Below are positions 46,746 to 55,740 of a DNA stretch of 64,000 nt, one piece after another. Every line of letters begins with the position of its first letter. The stretch's first letter is position 1. The DNA comes from an uncultured Ruminiclostridium sp. (GTDB taxonomy: Bacteria; Bacillota; Clostridia; Oscillospirales; Ruminococcaceae). Location: contig CANRGJ010000003.1 in the NCBI GenBank assembly GCA_947630175.1, positions 225,266 to 289,265 on the forward strand, written 5' to 3'. The notes under the pieces were generated by a model. That model made no database searches, was not told the origin of the DNA, and saw only the letters and a program-made list of their open reading frames with translations. The position numbers and the translations under genes were made by a program.

Positions 46746-47910
46746 ATATGTGTGCAATGCCAATCAGCGCTGGAATGTTAAGTCGGGCGCTACGCGATCA
46801 GGTAAAACGTATATGGATATTGCCTACGTTATACCGGCAAGAATACGGGAGCGTATAGGGAAGGACGGTCTAAGCGTATTTCTCGGAAATACACAGGGGA
46901 CACTTACACGAAACGTCATCGAACCGCTACAACAGGTGTGGGGTACCAAGCTGGTGGGCAATATCCGAAGCGACAATACAGCTATTATATTTGGGGAAAA
47001 GGTTTATTGCTTAGGTGCGGACAAAGCTAATCAGGTAGACCGCATACGAGGTGCAAGTATCAAGTATTGCTATGGCGATGAGGTGGTAACTTGGCACAAA
47101 GATGTATTTGATATGCTCAAGACACGTCTTGACAAAGAGTACAGCTGCTTTGACGGGACCTGCAACCCCGATAATCCACACCACTGGTTCAAGGAGTTTT
47201 TAGAGAGCGACGCCGATTTGTATTTGCAGGAATACACTATTTATGACAACCCATATTTGCCGCCTAAGTTTGTGGCAGAGTTGGAAAAAGAGCTCAGAGG
47301 CACGGTGTTTTTTGACCGGTATATCCTTGGAAAATGGGTACTGGCGGAAGGTCTGATCTACCCCGATGCTGCCAACGGCGCTTACACTGTACCAACACCG
47401 CAGAATATCCGGTGCAGAGAGTATTATATCAGTATTGACTATGGTACGCTCAACCCGTGCAGTATGGGTTTATGGGGACTTAACGACGGCGTTTGGTATC
47501 GTTTGCGAGAGTATTATTTTTCGGGCCGTACTGACGGTCGCTGCAAGACAGATGAAGAATACTATCAGGAGTTGGTTAAGCTCGCGGCAGGGCTGCCTGT
47601 CAGAGCTGTTATAGTAGACCCTTCGGCGGCAAGCTACATAACCGCCATACGCAGACACGGACGATTTGCTGTCATACCCGCCCGCAACAGTGTACTGGAC
47701 GGGATACGTAAAACCGTGGCGGCGTTTGCAAAGGGTATTATAAAAATATGTGACTGCTGTAAAAACACGCTGGCAGAGTTCGGTGCGTATCGCTGGGACG
47801 ATAAGGCGACGGACGACAAGCCGATAAAGGAAAACGACCACGCTATGGACGATATAAGGTATTTTGTCAACACCGTGCTTGACGGCGTTAATGGCAGATT
47901 TGTACGATAA
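46720..47910 (+). CDS. terminase large subunit
   Basis: 396 residues. ATPase domain with Walker A SGATRSGKT near residue 22 and the CFDGTCNPDNPHHWFKEF coupling region, then a nuclease domain with YYISIDYGTLNPCSMGLW and AVIVDPSAAS, whose Asp residues bind metal. It packages DNA into the capsid. Starts after AAGGGAG. Confidence 0.93.
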   Translation: MRLTPKQNEYVCNANQRWNVKSGATRSGKTYMDIAYVIPARIRERIGKDGLSVFLGNTQGTLTRNVIEPLQQVWGTKLVGNIRSDNTAIIFGEKVYCLGADKANQVDRIRGASIKYCYGDEVVTWHKDVFDMLKTRLDKEYSCFDGTCNPDNPHHWFKEFLESDADLYLQEYTIYDNPYLPPKFVAELEKELRGTVFFDRYILGKWVLAEGLIYPDAANGAYTVPTPQNIRCREYYISIDYGTLNPCSMGLWGLNDGVWYRLREYYFSGRTDGRCKTDEEYYQELVKLAAGLPVRAVIVDPSAASYITAIRRHGRFAVIPARNSVLDGIRKTVAAFAKGIIKICDCCKNTLAEFGAYRWDDKATDDKPIKENDHAMDDIRYFVNTVLDGVNGRFVR

Positions 47911-47924
47911 GGAGGTGATAGCAA

Positions 47925-49304
47925 GTGCTGACTAATCTTGATTGGCTTGGTAGCGGCAAGCCGTTCCCGCCGAAAGCGGAAAAAGAAAGGATTGAAAAGT
48001 ACACAACCAACGAAAAGCTGTTTGCGTCACAACATACTGCCGTTTTTAAAGAACAATACGACTGCTTATCCAGGCAGCTGCACAAAAAGCCCGAGGAAGT
48101 AAGGACAGTGCTGAACTATCACCAGCTTCTTTCCAAGAAGACCGCAGACTTTGTCTGCTCCGAGCCGCCGACTATGGAAACCGAAGATGATACTGACGAA
48201 CTCAAACGCAGGCTTGAGCGTCAGCATTGGGCTAGGAAGCTGTACGAAGCGTTTATAGACGTTAGCCGATACGGTAACGCCGTAATAAAAATCGTAGGTA
48301 AAAGGATAACAGCAGTTTGCCCCAAGTATTGGTTTCCAATCGTAGACATCTCCGACCTCAAAGAAATAGTGCAGCATGTTATAGCTTATCCGATTGAGCC
48401 GGATGATAAAGGATATTTTACCAAGCTGTACGCAGAAATTCACAGCATAGGCAAGGTGGAAACTAGAATTTATGAATTTGACGGAGAGAAAAACACGATA
48501 GAAAAACTGATAAAGCGCATGGAATCAATCATCGAAATAAAAGATGATTTTGCCGTGCAGATTCTCAGCAACGTTACCCATTCGGGCAGCATATACGGTA
48601 TTGACGATTATGAGGCGATAAACAGTATCGTTGCCGAAATAATATGGCGACTTCACTGTATAGATGTAGTTTTGAACAAACACAGCGAGCCGAGCGTTTC
48701 GGGTCCGTCATCGGCGTTGTCGTATGACGAGCGTTTTCAGCGGTATTATCTTGATTTTGGAAAATTTTTTGCACGAGAATCCAACGACCAGCCTGATATC
48801 AAATACATAACATGGGACGGCAATCTGACTTCTGCTTTTCAGGAGATAGAAACGCTGTTAGATCAGCTTTATATCATCTCAGAGATGGGACAAGCCTTTG
48901 CTTTGGGAAAAGACGGCGGCGGCGAAAGCAGCGGTACAGCTCTGAAGCTGAGGCTTATATCTCCAAGAGTAAAAGCTGCGCGGCTCGTTGCCAATAACGA
49001 CGCAGTGGTAAAAAGGATTATATCACTGTTTGCGCGTATAAATAACATCGACCTTGACTATGACAACTTGCAGCTCCATTGGAACGACGGCATACCCGTT
49101 GATGAGAGTGAGCAGATAAGAAACCTTATTTCGGCTACAAACGGCGCTCCGATAATGTCGCAGTACAGTGCGATGAAACGACTTGGCCTGTCAGATGATG
49201 ATGTAGAAGCAGAAATAGAACAGCTTGCCGCAGAAGCAGCAGCAGTATCACCTGTTGCCCTGACGACAGTTGACGAGACAGAGGACAACGACGATGACAT
49301 CTGA
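47925..49304 (+). CDS. portal protein (SPP1 gp6-like)
   Basis: 459 residues, with the family patterns YHQLLSKKTADFVCSEPP, GNAVIKIVG and QPDIKYITWDGNLTSAFQEIE. It forms the dodecameric DNA entry ring. GTG start behind AAGGAGGTGAT. The stop overlaps the next gene. Confidence 0.88.
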   Translation: MLTNLDWLGSGKPFPPKAEKERIEKYTTNEKLFASQHTAVFKEQYDCLSRQLHKKPEEVRTVLNYHQLLSKKTADFVCSEPPTMETEDDTDELKRRLERQHWARKLYEAFIDVSRYGNAVIKIVGKRITAVCPKYWFPIVDISDLKEIVQHVIAYPIEPDDKGYFTKLYAEIHSIGKVETRIYEFDGEKNTIEKLIKRMESIIEIKDDFAVQILSNVTHSGSIYGIDDYEAINSIVAEIIWRLHCIDVVLNKHSEPSVSGPSSALSYDERFQRYYLDFGKFFARESNDQPDIKYITWDGNLTSAFQEIETLLDQLYIISEMGQAFALGKDGGGESSGTALKLRLISPRVKAARLVANNDAVVKRIISLFARINNIDLDYDNLQLHWNDGIPVDESEQIRNLISATNGAPIMSQYSAMKRLGLSDDDVEAEIEQLAAEAAAVSPVALTTVDETEDNDDDI

Positions 49305-50964
49305 GGAAAAGCTGATAAACTCATATGAAAAAGCGCGAGATGAGTTGCACAAAAAAATGGAAACCGCAAGTAGCGGCAATATGCGAAGATATTACCGAAA
49401 TCTTATCAAGGAGCTTGACAAAACTATCAATACCTTGAAAAAAGCCTCTGCGGATTATGCGGAAAAAGCCGTGCGCAGTGTCTATATGCAGAACGCCGCC
49501 GCAATTGTTGAGCAGATGGCACAGCAAAAACAAATCCTGCGCCCACCCGAAGCATACAGGCAGCTCCACAGCGACGCTATATACGACTTGCGACGTGAAA
49601 TGCAGGTACAGCTTGAGCAGGGTCTGGAAAAAGCGAAGCAGCAGACGGCACAGCTTCTCAAGGACGCGGCTGAGCTTGCAGAAAAAACTGCGCGGCGAAG
49701 CATAGGACTTGAGACGGCGCAATACAAGGTGGATACCGTTGGCACGGTATCCGATATGCAGCAGGAAGTCAAACGGCTCTTGGAAGAGACGGGGATATTA
49801 AAAGTTGAGTTTGGCAGCGGAAAGCATAAGCGTGAGATGAGCGTCACTAACTATGCTCACCTCGTTGCCCGCTCGGTCAGCATTGAGGTGGGCAACACCG
49901 CAAGGATAAATCAGCTCACCGCCAACGGATATGACCTCGTGGAGATACCGACCCACTACCCCACCTGCGAGGTATGCGCTATCCTGCAAGACCGTGTATA
50001 TTCCATCAGTGGGAAAGACAAGCGTTTTCCTCCGCTCTCAAAAGCAATAGGAGAGTATAAAAACATACACCCCCACTGCCGACACGTTATAGTGGGCTGG
50101 GTAGAAGAAATGCATACGGCGGAAGAGATTGAGGAAGCGATAAAGCGCAGCAACCGTGAATGGACAGATCCCCGCAGCGGTGAGGAGAAAACTTTTTATA
50201 ATGAGCTCCAGCGAAAGAACAGACAGGCAAGAGATCTGCAGGCGCAGTATGAGAGGTACAAAAAAAGGCTGGGAAATGATGCGCCAAAGTCTATAGCAGC
50301 GTTTAAGAGGATAAAGAACACAAATGGAGAAAAATGGGCAAGCCTTCAAGCACAGTACCGAAGCAAAAGTGTTGACAATTCTGATAAAGGCAGATATAAT
50401 AAATACATTGAACTCCCTTCGGGTATAAATGACATCGGTGGAATGGCTGATGAGATAAGGGACGAAATAGCTAAAGCGATCGATAAGTTTAATACAGAAT
50501 ATGACTTAGGTATATCATCATCAGATATTAAATGTGTAAGTTTCGGAAAAGGCAATGAAAAAAATCCATTTAGATTTTATCCACATAAATTTGGCTACCA
50601 ATATTACCCGTCGCTTGAAATAAACAAAGACTATTATTTTGAAGGCAGCTTAGATGAATTTACAAAACGAATAATGCGAAACTATAGCAAGGGCACTCTT
50701 TCCGCTAAAAGCGTTGAAGATCTGATTGCACATGAAATAGCGCATATTTTAACATTCAAAGATTGTGTTTCATGGGAGGAATTTGAGAGAACCGAACTGA
50801 CCGTTCACGGAAAATTTGTCGAAGGTGTATCAGGATACTCAGACGCAACTCGTGACGGTGCAGAAACAATAGCTGAAGGCTTTGTAAAAATAAGAAACAA
50901 CGAAGATGTTTCTGAAAAGGTGAGAGAACTAATTGAGAAATATGTGGAAAGGTGGCGAAAATAA
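49294..50964 (+). CDS. MuF-type minor head protein fused to a zincin-like peptidase domain
   Basis: 556 residues. Helical N-terminus (1-170), then a MuF/SPP1 gp7 core (about 200-300: CEVCAILQDRVYSISGKDKRFPPL, HPHCRHVIVGWVEEMHTAEE). The last 190 residues are an extra domain with a zinc metallopeptidase motif HEIAH (480-484) and a possible third ligand Glu524 or Glu528. MuF fusions to toxin domains are known in Firmicutes phages, so the peptidase may enter the host with the DNA. The ATG at 49294 overlaps the portal stop. Confidence 0.83.
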   Translation: MTSEEKLINSYEKARDELHKKMETASSGNMRRYYRNLIKELDKTINTLKKASADYAEKAVRSVYMQNAAAIVEQMAQQKQILRPPEAYRQLHSDAIYDLRREMQVQLEQGLEKAKQQTAQLLKDAAELAEKTARRSIGLETAQYKVDTVGTVSDMQQEVKRLLEETGILKVEFGSGKHKREMSVTNYAHLVARSVSIEVGNTARINQLTANGYDLVEIPTHYPTCEVCAILQDRVYSISGKDKRFPPLSKAIGEYKNIHPHCRHVIVGWVEEMHTAEEIEEAIKRSNREWTDPRSGEEKTFYNELQRKNRQARDLQAQYERYKKRLGNDAPKSIAAFKRIKNTNGEKWASLQAQYRSKSVDNSDKGRYNKYIELPSGINDIGGMADEIRDEIAKAIDKFNTEYDLGISSSDIKCVSFGKGNEKNPFRFYPHKFGYQYYPSLEINKDYYFEGSLDEFTKRIMRNYSKGTLSAKSVEDLIAHEIAHILTFKDCVSWEEFERTELTVHGKFVEGVSGYSDATRDGAETIAEGFVKIRNNEDVSEKVRELIEKYVERWRK

Positions 50965-51150
50965 ATGCCTTGTATCTTATCAGACTGCTGTGATTGCAAG
51001 AATTTTATAGACAATCCTGAAAAAAAGTTAATATGCAATGCTTTTCCGAACGGTATTCCGTCAGAATGGTTTTGGAAAAAAGGACCAAACAACCGCGATT
51101 TAATGTGTAATGGTGAATACAAATATGATCCTATAGATGATCAAGATTAA
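50965..51150 (+). CDS. small cysteine-rich protein after the MuF-peptidase gene
   Basis: 61 residues with five Cys (CILSDCCDCKNF ... CNAFPNG ... CNGEY), possibly metal binding. It starts directly after the MuF stop and is followed by a hairpin with a T-rich tail. The position is that of immunity genes behind MuF toxins, but no family is recognised. Confidence 0.6.
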   Translation: MPCILSDCCDCKNFIDNPEKKLICNAFPNGIPSEWFWKKGPNNRDLMCNGEYKYDPIDDQD

Positions 51151-51156
51151 GAATGG

Positions 51157-51180
51157 CACCCTCTAAGGGTGTTATTTTTA
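51157..51180 (+). terminator. weak terminator-like hairpin
   Basis: CACCCT and AGGGTG with a 3-nt loop followed by TTATTTTTAT. Short stem. The same tail sequence follows the moron terminator at 56358. Confidence 0.5.
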
Positions 51181-51219
51181 TACAAATTTTTAGCCGCACA
51201 GCGGCGGAAAGGAAAGAAA

Positions 51220-51738
51220 ATGGATATTAAAACATTACTTGGCGACAGTTATTCCGACGATCTTGCCGCTGCATTAACAGCTGAGATTAACAAGGAATAT
51301 GTTGCAAAAACAGATTTTGACAGCTTGCAGGCACAGCTTGCCGAACGCGACAAGCAGCTGGGCGAGCTGAGCAAAGTTGAGCCCGACAAGCTGAAGACCG
51401 AAATTTCACGTCTTCAGGAGGAGAACAAAGCGGCGGCGGAAAAATATGCGGCGGAGCTGTCAGCCCTCAAGCTGGACAGCGCAATCGAAAACCGCCTGTT
51501 AAAAGAGGGGGCTGTTAACACGAAGGCAGTGCGGGCGCTGCTGGACGGCAGCAAGCTGAGTCTTGATGACAGCGGAAACGTGACAGGTCTTGACGAACAG
51601 CTCAAGAGCCTGCACGAAAATGAAAAATGGGCCTTTACAGCCACGAACAAGGAAGTGCCGGGAAGCGGAGGAAACCCTGCATTAACGGAAACAAAGAGTG
51701 AAAACAAAGCCTTTCCCAAAGGCACGGTGACATTTTAA
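51220..51738 (+). CDS. capsid scaffold protein (GP20-like)
   Basis: 172 residues. A coiled-coil, Glu/Lys-rich body (AELSKVEPDKLKTEISRLQEE type) and the C-terminal ALLDGSKLSLDDSGNVTGLDEQL pattern fit phage scaffolds. The GGAAAGGAAAG site fixes the ATG at 51220. It directly precedes the capsid gene. Confidence 0.82.
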   Translation: MDIKTLLGDSYSDDLAAALTAEINKEYVAKTDFDSLQAQLAERDKQLGELSKVEPDKLKTEISRLQEENKAAAEKYAAELSALKLDSAIENRLLKEGAVNTKAVRALLDGSKLSLDDSGNVTGLDEQLKSLHENEKWAFTATNKEVPGSGGNPALTETKSENKAFPKGTVTF

Positions 51739-51756
51739 ACAAGGAGGAAAATCAAA

Positions 51757-52602
51757 ATGGCAAGAACTAAAGCGATATCAATGCTGCAGGAAGCAGCGAC
51801 CAAGGGCGATCTCTCGGAAATATACGGGATTGTCATTGACAATGTGATGAAGGACACTCTCTCCAGCGGGCTGAAATCACAGGCCTACTCAGGTAACCCC
51901 GCAGCCGGATCGGTGGAATATAAACGATTTACGAACAGCGAAGCCAAGGAATACGGCACTGCCCGCACCGCAGGTAAGGGCAGTGCGCTTAAGGCACCGA
52001 CTATAACGGTAAACCTTGACAAACACAGAGAAATCGTTGAAGAGGCTGCAAAATTCGATATAGATACCTTCGGCGTAGCATCTATTATGGCTCGTCGCGC
52101 CGCAAACCATATTGATACAATGGCAACAGAACTTGACGTTGCATTTTTTGCCACAGCAGCGGCCGCTGCAACAAAGGTCGAACCCAAAGCTTCAACAACT
52201 CTCGAAAAAATAGAAGAGATAATTGTAATGCTGGAAACAGTCAAGAACGATTATGTGAGGGGTATCAATCGCAACATGATCGATGTTGTGCTGTCTCCCA
52301 CTCTTTACAGTGATGTGCGCACTAAGCTTGACAGTCTGCCTAATGCTAATGTCGATACCGCAGCAGAAGCGTTTGCGATGTATCATGGCGTCAAGTTTTA
52401 TAACTGCCTTAACTTACCCGAAAATACACAGGCGATAGTAATGGCTCAGGGCTCGGTCGGAGAACCTGTTGTATCATATCCTTACAGCAACCCTGAAAAA
52501 ATACCTCTGTCAAACGATTATGCTGTATCATTGTTTTTTGATTATGGCGCGAAGGCACTCACCCCCGACCTGATTTTCAAGATGGAGGCTGCTGCAGAAT
52601 GA
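51757..52602 (+). CDS. major capsid protein
   Basis: 281 residues. Position after the scaffold, size and a HK97-like pattern (long N-terminal arm, alpha-rich middle with KHREIVEEAAKFDIDTFG, beta-rich end) support the call. AAGGAGG precedes the ATG. Confidence 0.82.
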   Translation: MARTKAISMLQEAATKGDLSEIYGIVIDNVMKDTLSSGLKSQAYSGNPAAGSVEYKRFTNSEAKEYGTARTAGKGSALKAPTITVNLDKHREIVEEAAKFDIDTFGVASIMARRAANHIDTMATELDVAFFATAAAAATKVEPKASTTLEKIEEIIVMLETVKNDYVRGINRNMIDVVLSPTLYSDVRTKLDSLPNANVDTAAEAFAMYHGVKFYNCLNLPENTQAIVMAQGSVGEPVVSYPYSNPEKIPLSNDYAVSLFFDYGAKALTPDLIFKMEAAAE

Positions 52603-52883
52603 AATTTATCAACAAAATCACAGGCGCAATCGTAGAGCCGTCACCGGAAGTGGCGGCTCTGAATTTTGCCAATAATCCTGCATGGAAAGAAATAACAGAT
52701 GATCGGGCAATGCCTGAATCAGAAGAAAAGGAGAAACCGGAATGCTCAGCATCGGAACAGACACCTACATCAACGTCGAGTGGGCAGACAAGTACATCGG
52801 CGACCACTTCCTCCCCGACAGCACCGAGCGAAAACGTTGGGAAGAACTCGACCTTGAAGAAAAAGAAGTCTTCCTCCGAATAG
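52599..52883 (+). CDS. small head protein, 3' half overlaps the next gene
   Basis: 94 residues. The first 40 (FINKITGAIVEPSPEVAALNF) look like known small proteins behind phage capsid genes; the last 50 are Ser/Thr/Lys-rich and low complexity. It starts with ATGA on the capsid stop and overlaps the connector gene out of frame by 142 nt. The overlap may be real, or the stop may once have been earlier. Confidence 0.55.
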   Translation: MKFINKITGAIVEPSPEVAALNFANNPAWKEITDDRAMPESEEKEKPECSASEQTPTSTSSGQTSTSATTSSPTAPSENVGKNSTLKKKKSSSE

Positions 52884-53233
52884 CCTGCGCAGAGCTGGAA
52901 CGACTGCCATGGCAGGGCGCGGCAATCAAAAAAGATCAGCTACTTGCTTTTCCGAGAGAGCCGTTCCAGCTCACAACCGCAACGGAAGCTCCCTCTAAAA
53001 TCAAAAACGCACAGGCGGAGCTTGCCTTGTGGCTGTCCGACAAGCAAGCTCAGACCGACGCCGCGCAGCGAGAGCAACTGAAGCTGGAAGGCGTACAGTC
53101 CATATCGCTGGGCTCGCTGTCAATGGCTTTTGCGGACAGCGGCAACATCGGCGACAGCCTGTCCGCTCTCACCTGCCCTCAGGCGCGGCGACTTGTCATA
53201 CCCTACATCAGAGGGGGCTATGATACGGCATGA
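52742..53233 (+). CDS. head-tail connector protein
   Basis: 163 residues. The start (GTDTYINVEWADKYIGDHF) and helices with LRIACAELERLPWQGAAI fit DnaT-like/gp6-type head completion proteins. AAGGAG precedes the ATG. It overlaps the next gene by 4 nt. Confidence 0.75.
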   Translation: MLSIGTDTYINVEWADKYIGDHFLPDSTERKRWEELDLEEKEVFLRIACAELERLPWQGAAIKKDQLLAFPREPFQLTTATEAPSKIKNAQAELALWLSDKQAQTDAAQREQLKLEGVQSISLGSLSMAFADSGNIGDSLSALTCPQARRLVIPYIRGGYDTA

Positions 53234-53532
53234 GTTTTTTTAAATTCGGCTTTACACAAACCGCGCTGCTCAGCCGCAGTAACGGTACAAACGTTTACGG
53301 GGATGTACAGTATTCCGTCCCCGAGGAAATCGCCTGTCGATTTGAATACAAGCGGCAGGAGGTTATCGGCAAGGACGGAGTTAAGGCTATAAGCGAGGCA
53401 GTTTTGTATACTGAAACGGAAATTAAACCCCTTGACAAGGTGGATTTTGACGGACGGGCATGGATAGCATCAACGGTCGCGGCGATTCGAACCTTGTCGG
53501 GCGACATTGACCACTGGGAGGTTACGCTATGA
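53230..53532 (+). CDS. head-tail adaptor / minor capsid protein
   Basis: 100 residues, beta-rich. Position between the connector and HK97 gp10-like genes and its size suggest a head closure protein. Overlaps its neighbours by 4 nt on both sides. Confidence 0.65.
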   Translation: MSFFKFGFTQTALLSRSNGTNVYGDVQYSVPEEIACRFEYKRQEVIGKDGVKAISEAVLYTETEIKPLDKVDFDGRAWIASTVAAIRTLSGDIDHWEVTL

Positions 53533-54065
53533 GCAGCATAAAGGGTATTGACAAGGTTACGACAAATATCAACAAAGCTATAGCTCAGCTAAAGACTACA
53601 AGCTTGAAAGGACTTAAAGACGCGTCACTCTATGTGGCAGACGAATCAATTAAGCGCACACCGATAGAGATCGGCGACCTACGCAACAGCGTATATGTCG
53701 ACCTTGATGACAAGCGTATCGCAAGCGGGCAGGAGGAAGTAAGGCAACAGCGAAGTGGGCAAGGCGATATTGCTGGAATAAGCACGGAATCGTGGAATGG
53801 TGCTAAGCTGGCGACTATAGGCTTTGCCAGCAAGTATGCGGCAAAGCAGCATGAGGATTTGTCGCTGAGCCATGACCGTACAGATGGATATCGTGTCCCT
53901 GAGATTAACCAACGCACGGGGAAGCCTAACAAGCACGCCGGTAAGACTGTCAACAAGATCCCCGGCGGTCAGGCAAAATATTTGGAAAGCGTGCTTGTTG
54001 ATAATCAGGACAGAATATTACAACACATCGCCGAGGCCATAGACTTGGGAGGCAGCAATGATTGA
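53529..54065 (+). CDS. HK97 gp10-like head-tail protein
   Basis: 178 residues. The pattern VADESIKRTPIEIGDLRNSV, later ATIGFASKYAAKQHED, is typical of HK97 gp10-like tail completion proteins. Confidence 0.78.
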   Translation: MSSIKGIDKVTTNINKAIAQLKTTSLKGLKDASLYVADESIKRTPIEIGDLRNSVYVDLDDKRIASGQEEVRQQRSGQGDIAGISTESWNGAKLATIGFASKYAAKQHEDLSLSHDRTDGYRVPEINQRTGKPNKHAGKTVNKIPGGQAKYLESVLVDNQDRILQHIAEAIDLGGSND

Positions 54066-54429
54066 CGCATTATCAGACTTTTTAAAAAGTCAGGGATATG
54101 AAAATGTCTACATTGACAACTTGCCCGATGAGGACACATCGCCCGAGGCTATTGGAATCTTTTGCTGGAGCAATTCGGTGGCGGAGCTTAGCGACGGCAG
54201 CGGTACCTACTATGTACAGTTGCAAGTAAGGCGCAAGACAGCTGCGGAAGCTCGTAAGGTATGCATGGACTTATTTCAGCTGCTGGACAGCGGATTAGAT
54301 GAGGAAATATTACATCTTAATGAGGATCGCTGGTGTATAGCACGCCCGAGACGCGGTCCCACAATCATAGACCGCACGGCAAAAACAACAACATACTACT
54401 GTGAAACCGCCCTTTGGGGCGAAATGTGA
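54058..54429 (+). CDS. tail terminator protein
   Basis: 123 residues, alpha/beta. Order before the tail tube and the pattern YYVQLQVRRKTAAEARKVC ... LFQLLD support a tail terminator/minor capsid family. Confidence 0.7.
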   Translation: MIDALSDFLKSQGYENVYIDNLPDEDTSPEAIGIFCWSNSVAELSDGSGTYYVQLQVRRKTAAEARKVCMDLFQLLDSGLDEEILHLNEDRWCIARPRRGPTIIDRTAKTTTYYCETALWGEM

Positions 54430-54441
54430 AAGGAGAATAAT

Positions 54442-55020
54442 ATGCCTGATGTAAAGAAAATCGGCTTGAAGGGATTTTCGGCGGTGGCAGTATTTCCGAA
54501 CGTGGAAGACACGGAAGTAAAATACAGCGCCGCAGGAGAAGCCCTTAAATTTATCGGTGCCTCTGAAGGAAACTTTACCGATAACCGTGAGGAGTTTACC
54601 ATTCCCGGAGACGACGGCGTTTATGACAGCGGCTCCGAGTGGACTTACACGGACGTGGAGGTAACCGTCCACGAGATAGACTTAGCTGTGCTGGCGCAGC
54701 TGGCAGGCTGCAGCAAAGACGAAGTGAAAACAACAATTGAGGAGGGCGTGTTCGACATTCCCACTACGGTAGCACTGGTTTACCGCGCGCTTCGCAGGGA
54801 CGGCGGCTACCGCTGCTATCGTTACTACAACGCTAAGCTGCTCAAATACAGCGTGGAACACAAGACCAAAGGCAGTAGCTCTGACGGACAGCCCTACAAG
54901 CTGACTTTCCGCTGCACACCTCGCGCTATCGACGGCAAGATAAGAGGTACGGAAGACGTGAAAGACGCTGCCGCATCGGCAACATGGCTGGCGTCTATTC
55001 CCACGGTGACCCCTGCGTAA
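54442..55020 (+). CDS. major tail tube protein
   Basis: 192 residues, beta-rich with one helix. Position between terminator and chaperone plus a good AGGAGAAT site support the call. The pattern GEALKFIGASEGNFTDN...DVEVTVHEID and a Thr/Ala-rich end are usual for siphophage tubes. Confidence 0.82.
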   Translation: MPDVKKIGLKGFSAVAVFPNVEDTEVKYSAAGEALKFIGASEGNFTDNREEFTIPGDDGVYDSGSEWTYTDVEVTVHEIDLAVLAQLAGCSKDEVKTTIEEGVFDIPTTVALVYRALRRDGGYRCYRYYNAKLLKYSVEHKTKGSSSDGQPYKLTFRCTPRAIDGKIRGTEDVKDAAASATWLASIPTVTPA

Positions 55021-55091
55021 TAAAAAATAAAATGGTATTTAAGGGGCGGCAAAACGTCCCTTAAATACTGTTTAAATTTGAGGAGGAAAAG

Positions 55092-55583
55092 ATGTTCAGA
55101 AAAAACAGATCGCTGGAAATCAGCGCACCAAAAGATAAAGTAATACACGGCGTATATGTCCGCAAGCTGCCGATTTGTAAGTATATAAAGCTCCTGCACG
55201 CTATGGAGGAGCTGCCGCAGCTGCTCATCGGCAAGACATTTCCGGGAAAAGGCGTAGATGATATGCTTAAATATTTTGCAAACCTTAATAAAGACAGCTT
55301 AGTAGAGCTCATATCGCGGCTACTGGCGGTCGTGCCTGAGGAGCTTATGAAACTGTTGTCGGAGCTGCTTGACATACCGCTTGAAAGACTTTTTGAGGAC
55401 ACGCCCGACGCGCTGTCGCCGAAGGAGCTGCTTGACGTTATATGTGAGTTTTGGGAGCTTAACGATATGACGGATTTTTTCGAGGCCGCCCGCAGTCTGG
55501 CGGGTCGTCTGAGGGCAGCGAGTATTGGTTCCAGCGCTGGATCGCCGCAGCTCAGAGCATCGGCATCACAAAATCAGAGCTGA
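55092..55583 (+). CDS. tail assembly chaperone, short (G) form
   Basis: 163 residues, helical. It lies between tube and tape measure as lambda G does. A T-TTT-TTC slippery heptamer at 55475-55481 is in the right register for a -1 shift, which would add the open frame ending at 55684. Without the shift the protein ends in a Ser/Ala-rich tail. Confidence 0.8.
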   Translation: MFRKNRSLEISAPKDKVIHGVYVRKLPICKYIKLLHAMEELPQLLIGKTFPGKGVDDMLKYFANLNKDSLVELISRLLAVVPEELMKLLSELLDIPLERLFEDTPDALSPKELLDVICEFWELNDMTDFFEAARSLAGRLRAASIGSSAGSPQLRASASQNQS

Positions 55584-55684
55584 TGCAGTATTACTTCGAT
55601 GAGTTTATCGCGGTGATGGATGAGTATAACGCAATGCACGATCCAAATCATGTGGAAGAGGTCTATGCTGATGATTTGGATTGA
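55481..55684 (+). CDS. -1 frameshift extension of the tail chaperone (GT form)
   Basis: After slipping on T-TTT-TTC, translation reads on through EYWFQRWIAAAQSIGITKSELM ... YYFDEF ... to TGA at 55682-55684. This looks like real protein and has no start of its own. The layout matches the lambda G/GT arrangement, in which both forms bind the tape measure during tail assembly. Confidence 0.8.
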   Translation, partial: RGRPQSGGSSEGSEYWFQRWIAAAQSIGITKSELMQYYFDEFIAVMDEYNAMHDPNHVEEVYADDLD

Positions 55685-55709
55685 CAACCTTCCCCAAAAA
55701 TGGTAGTAT
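55681..55709 (+). promoter_or_regulatory. private promoter of the MuF-like moron
   Basis: TTGACA, 17-nt spacer, TAGTAT; a TATAAT also occurs further on (55715) but at unsuitable spacing. A promoter inside a late operon suggests expression in the lysogen. Confidence 0.55.
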
Positions 55710-55740
55710 ATAGCTATAATATTTTTAAGGGGGTTACGCA

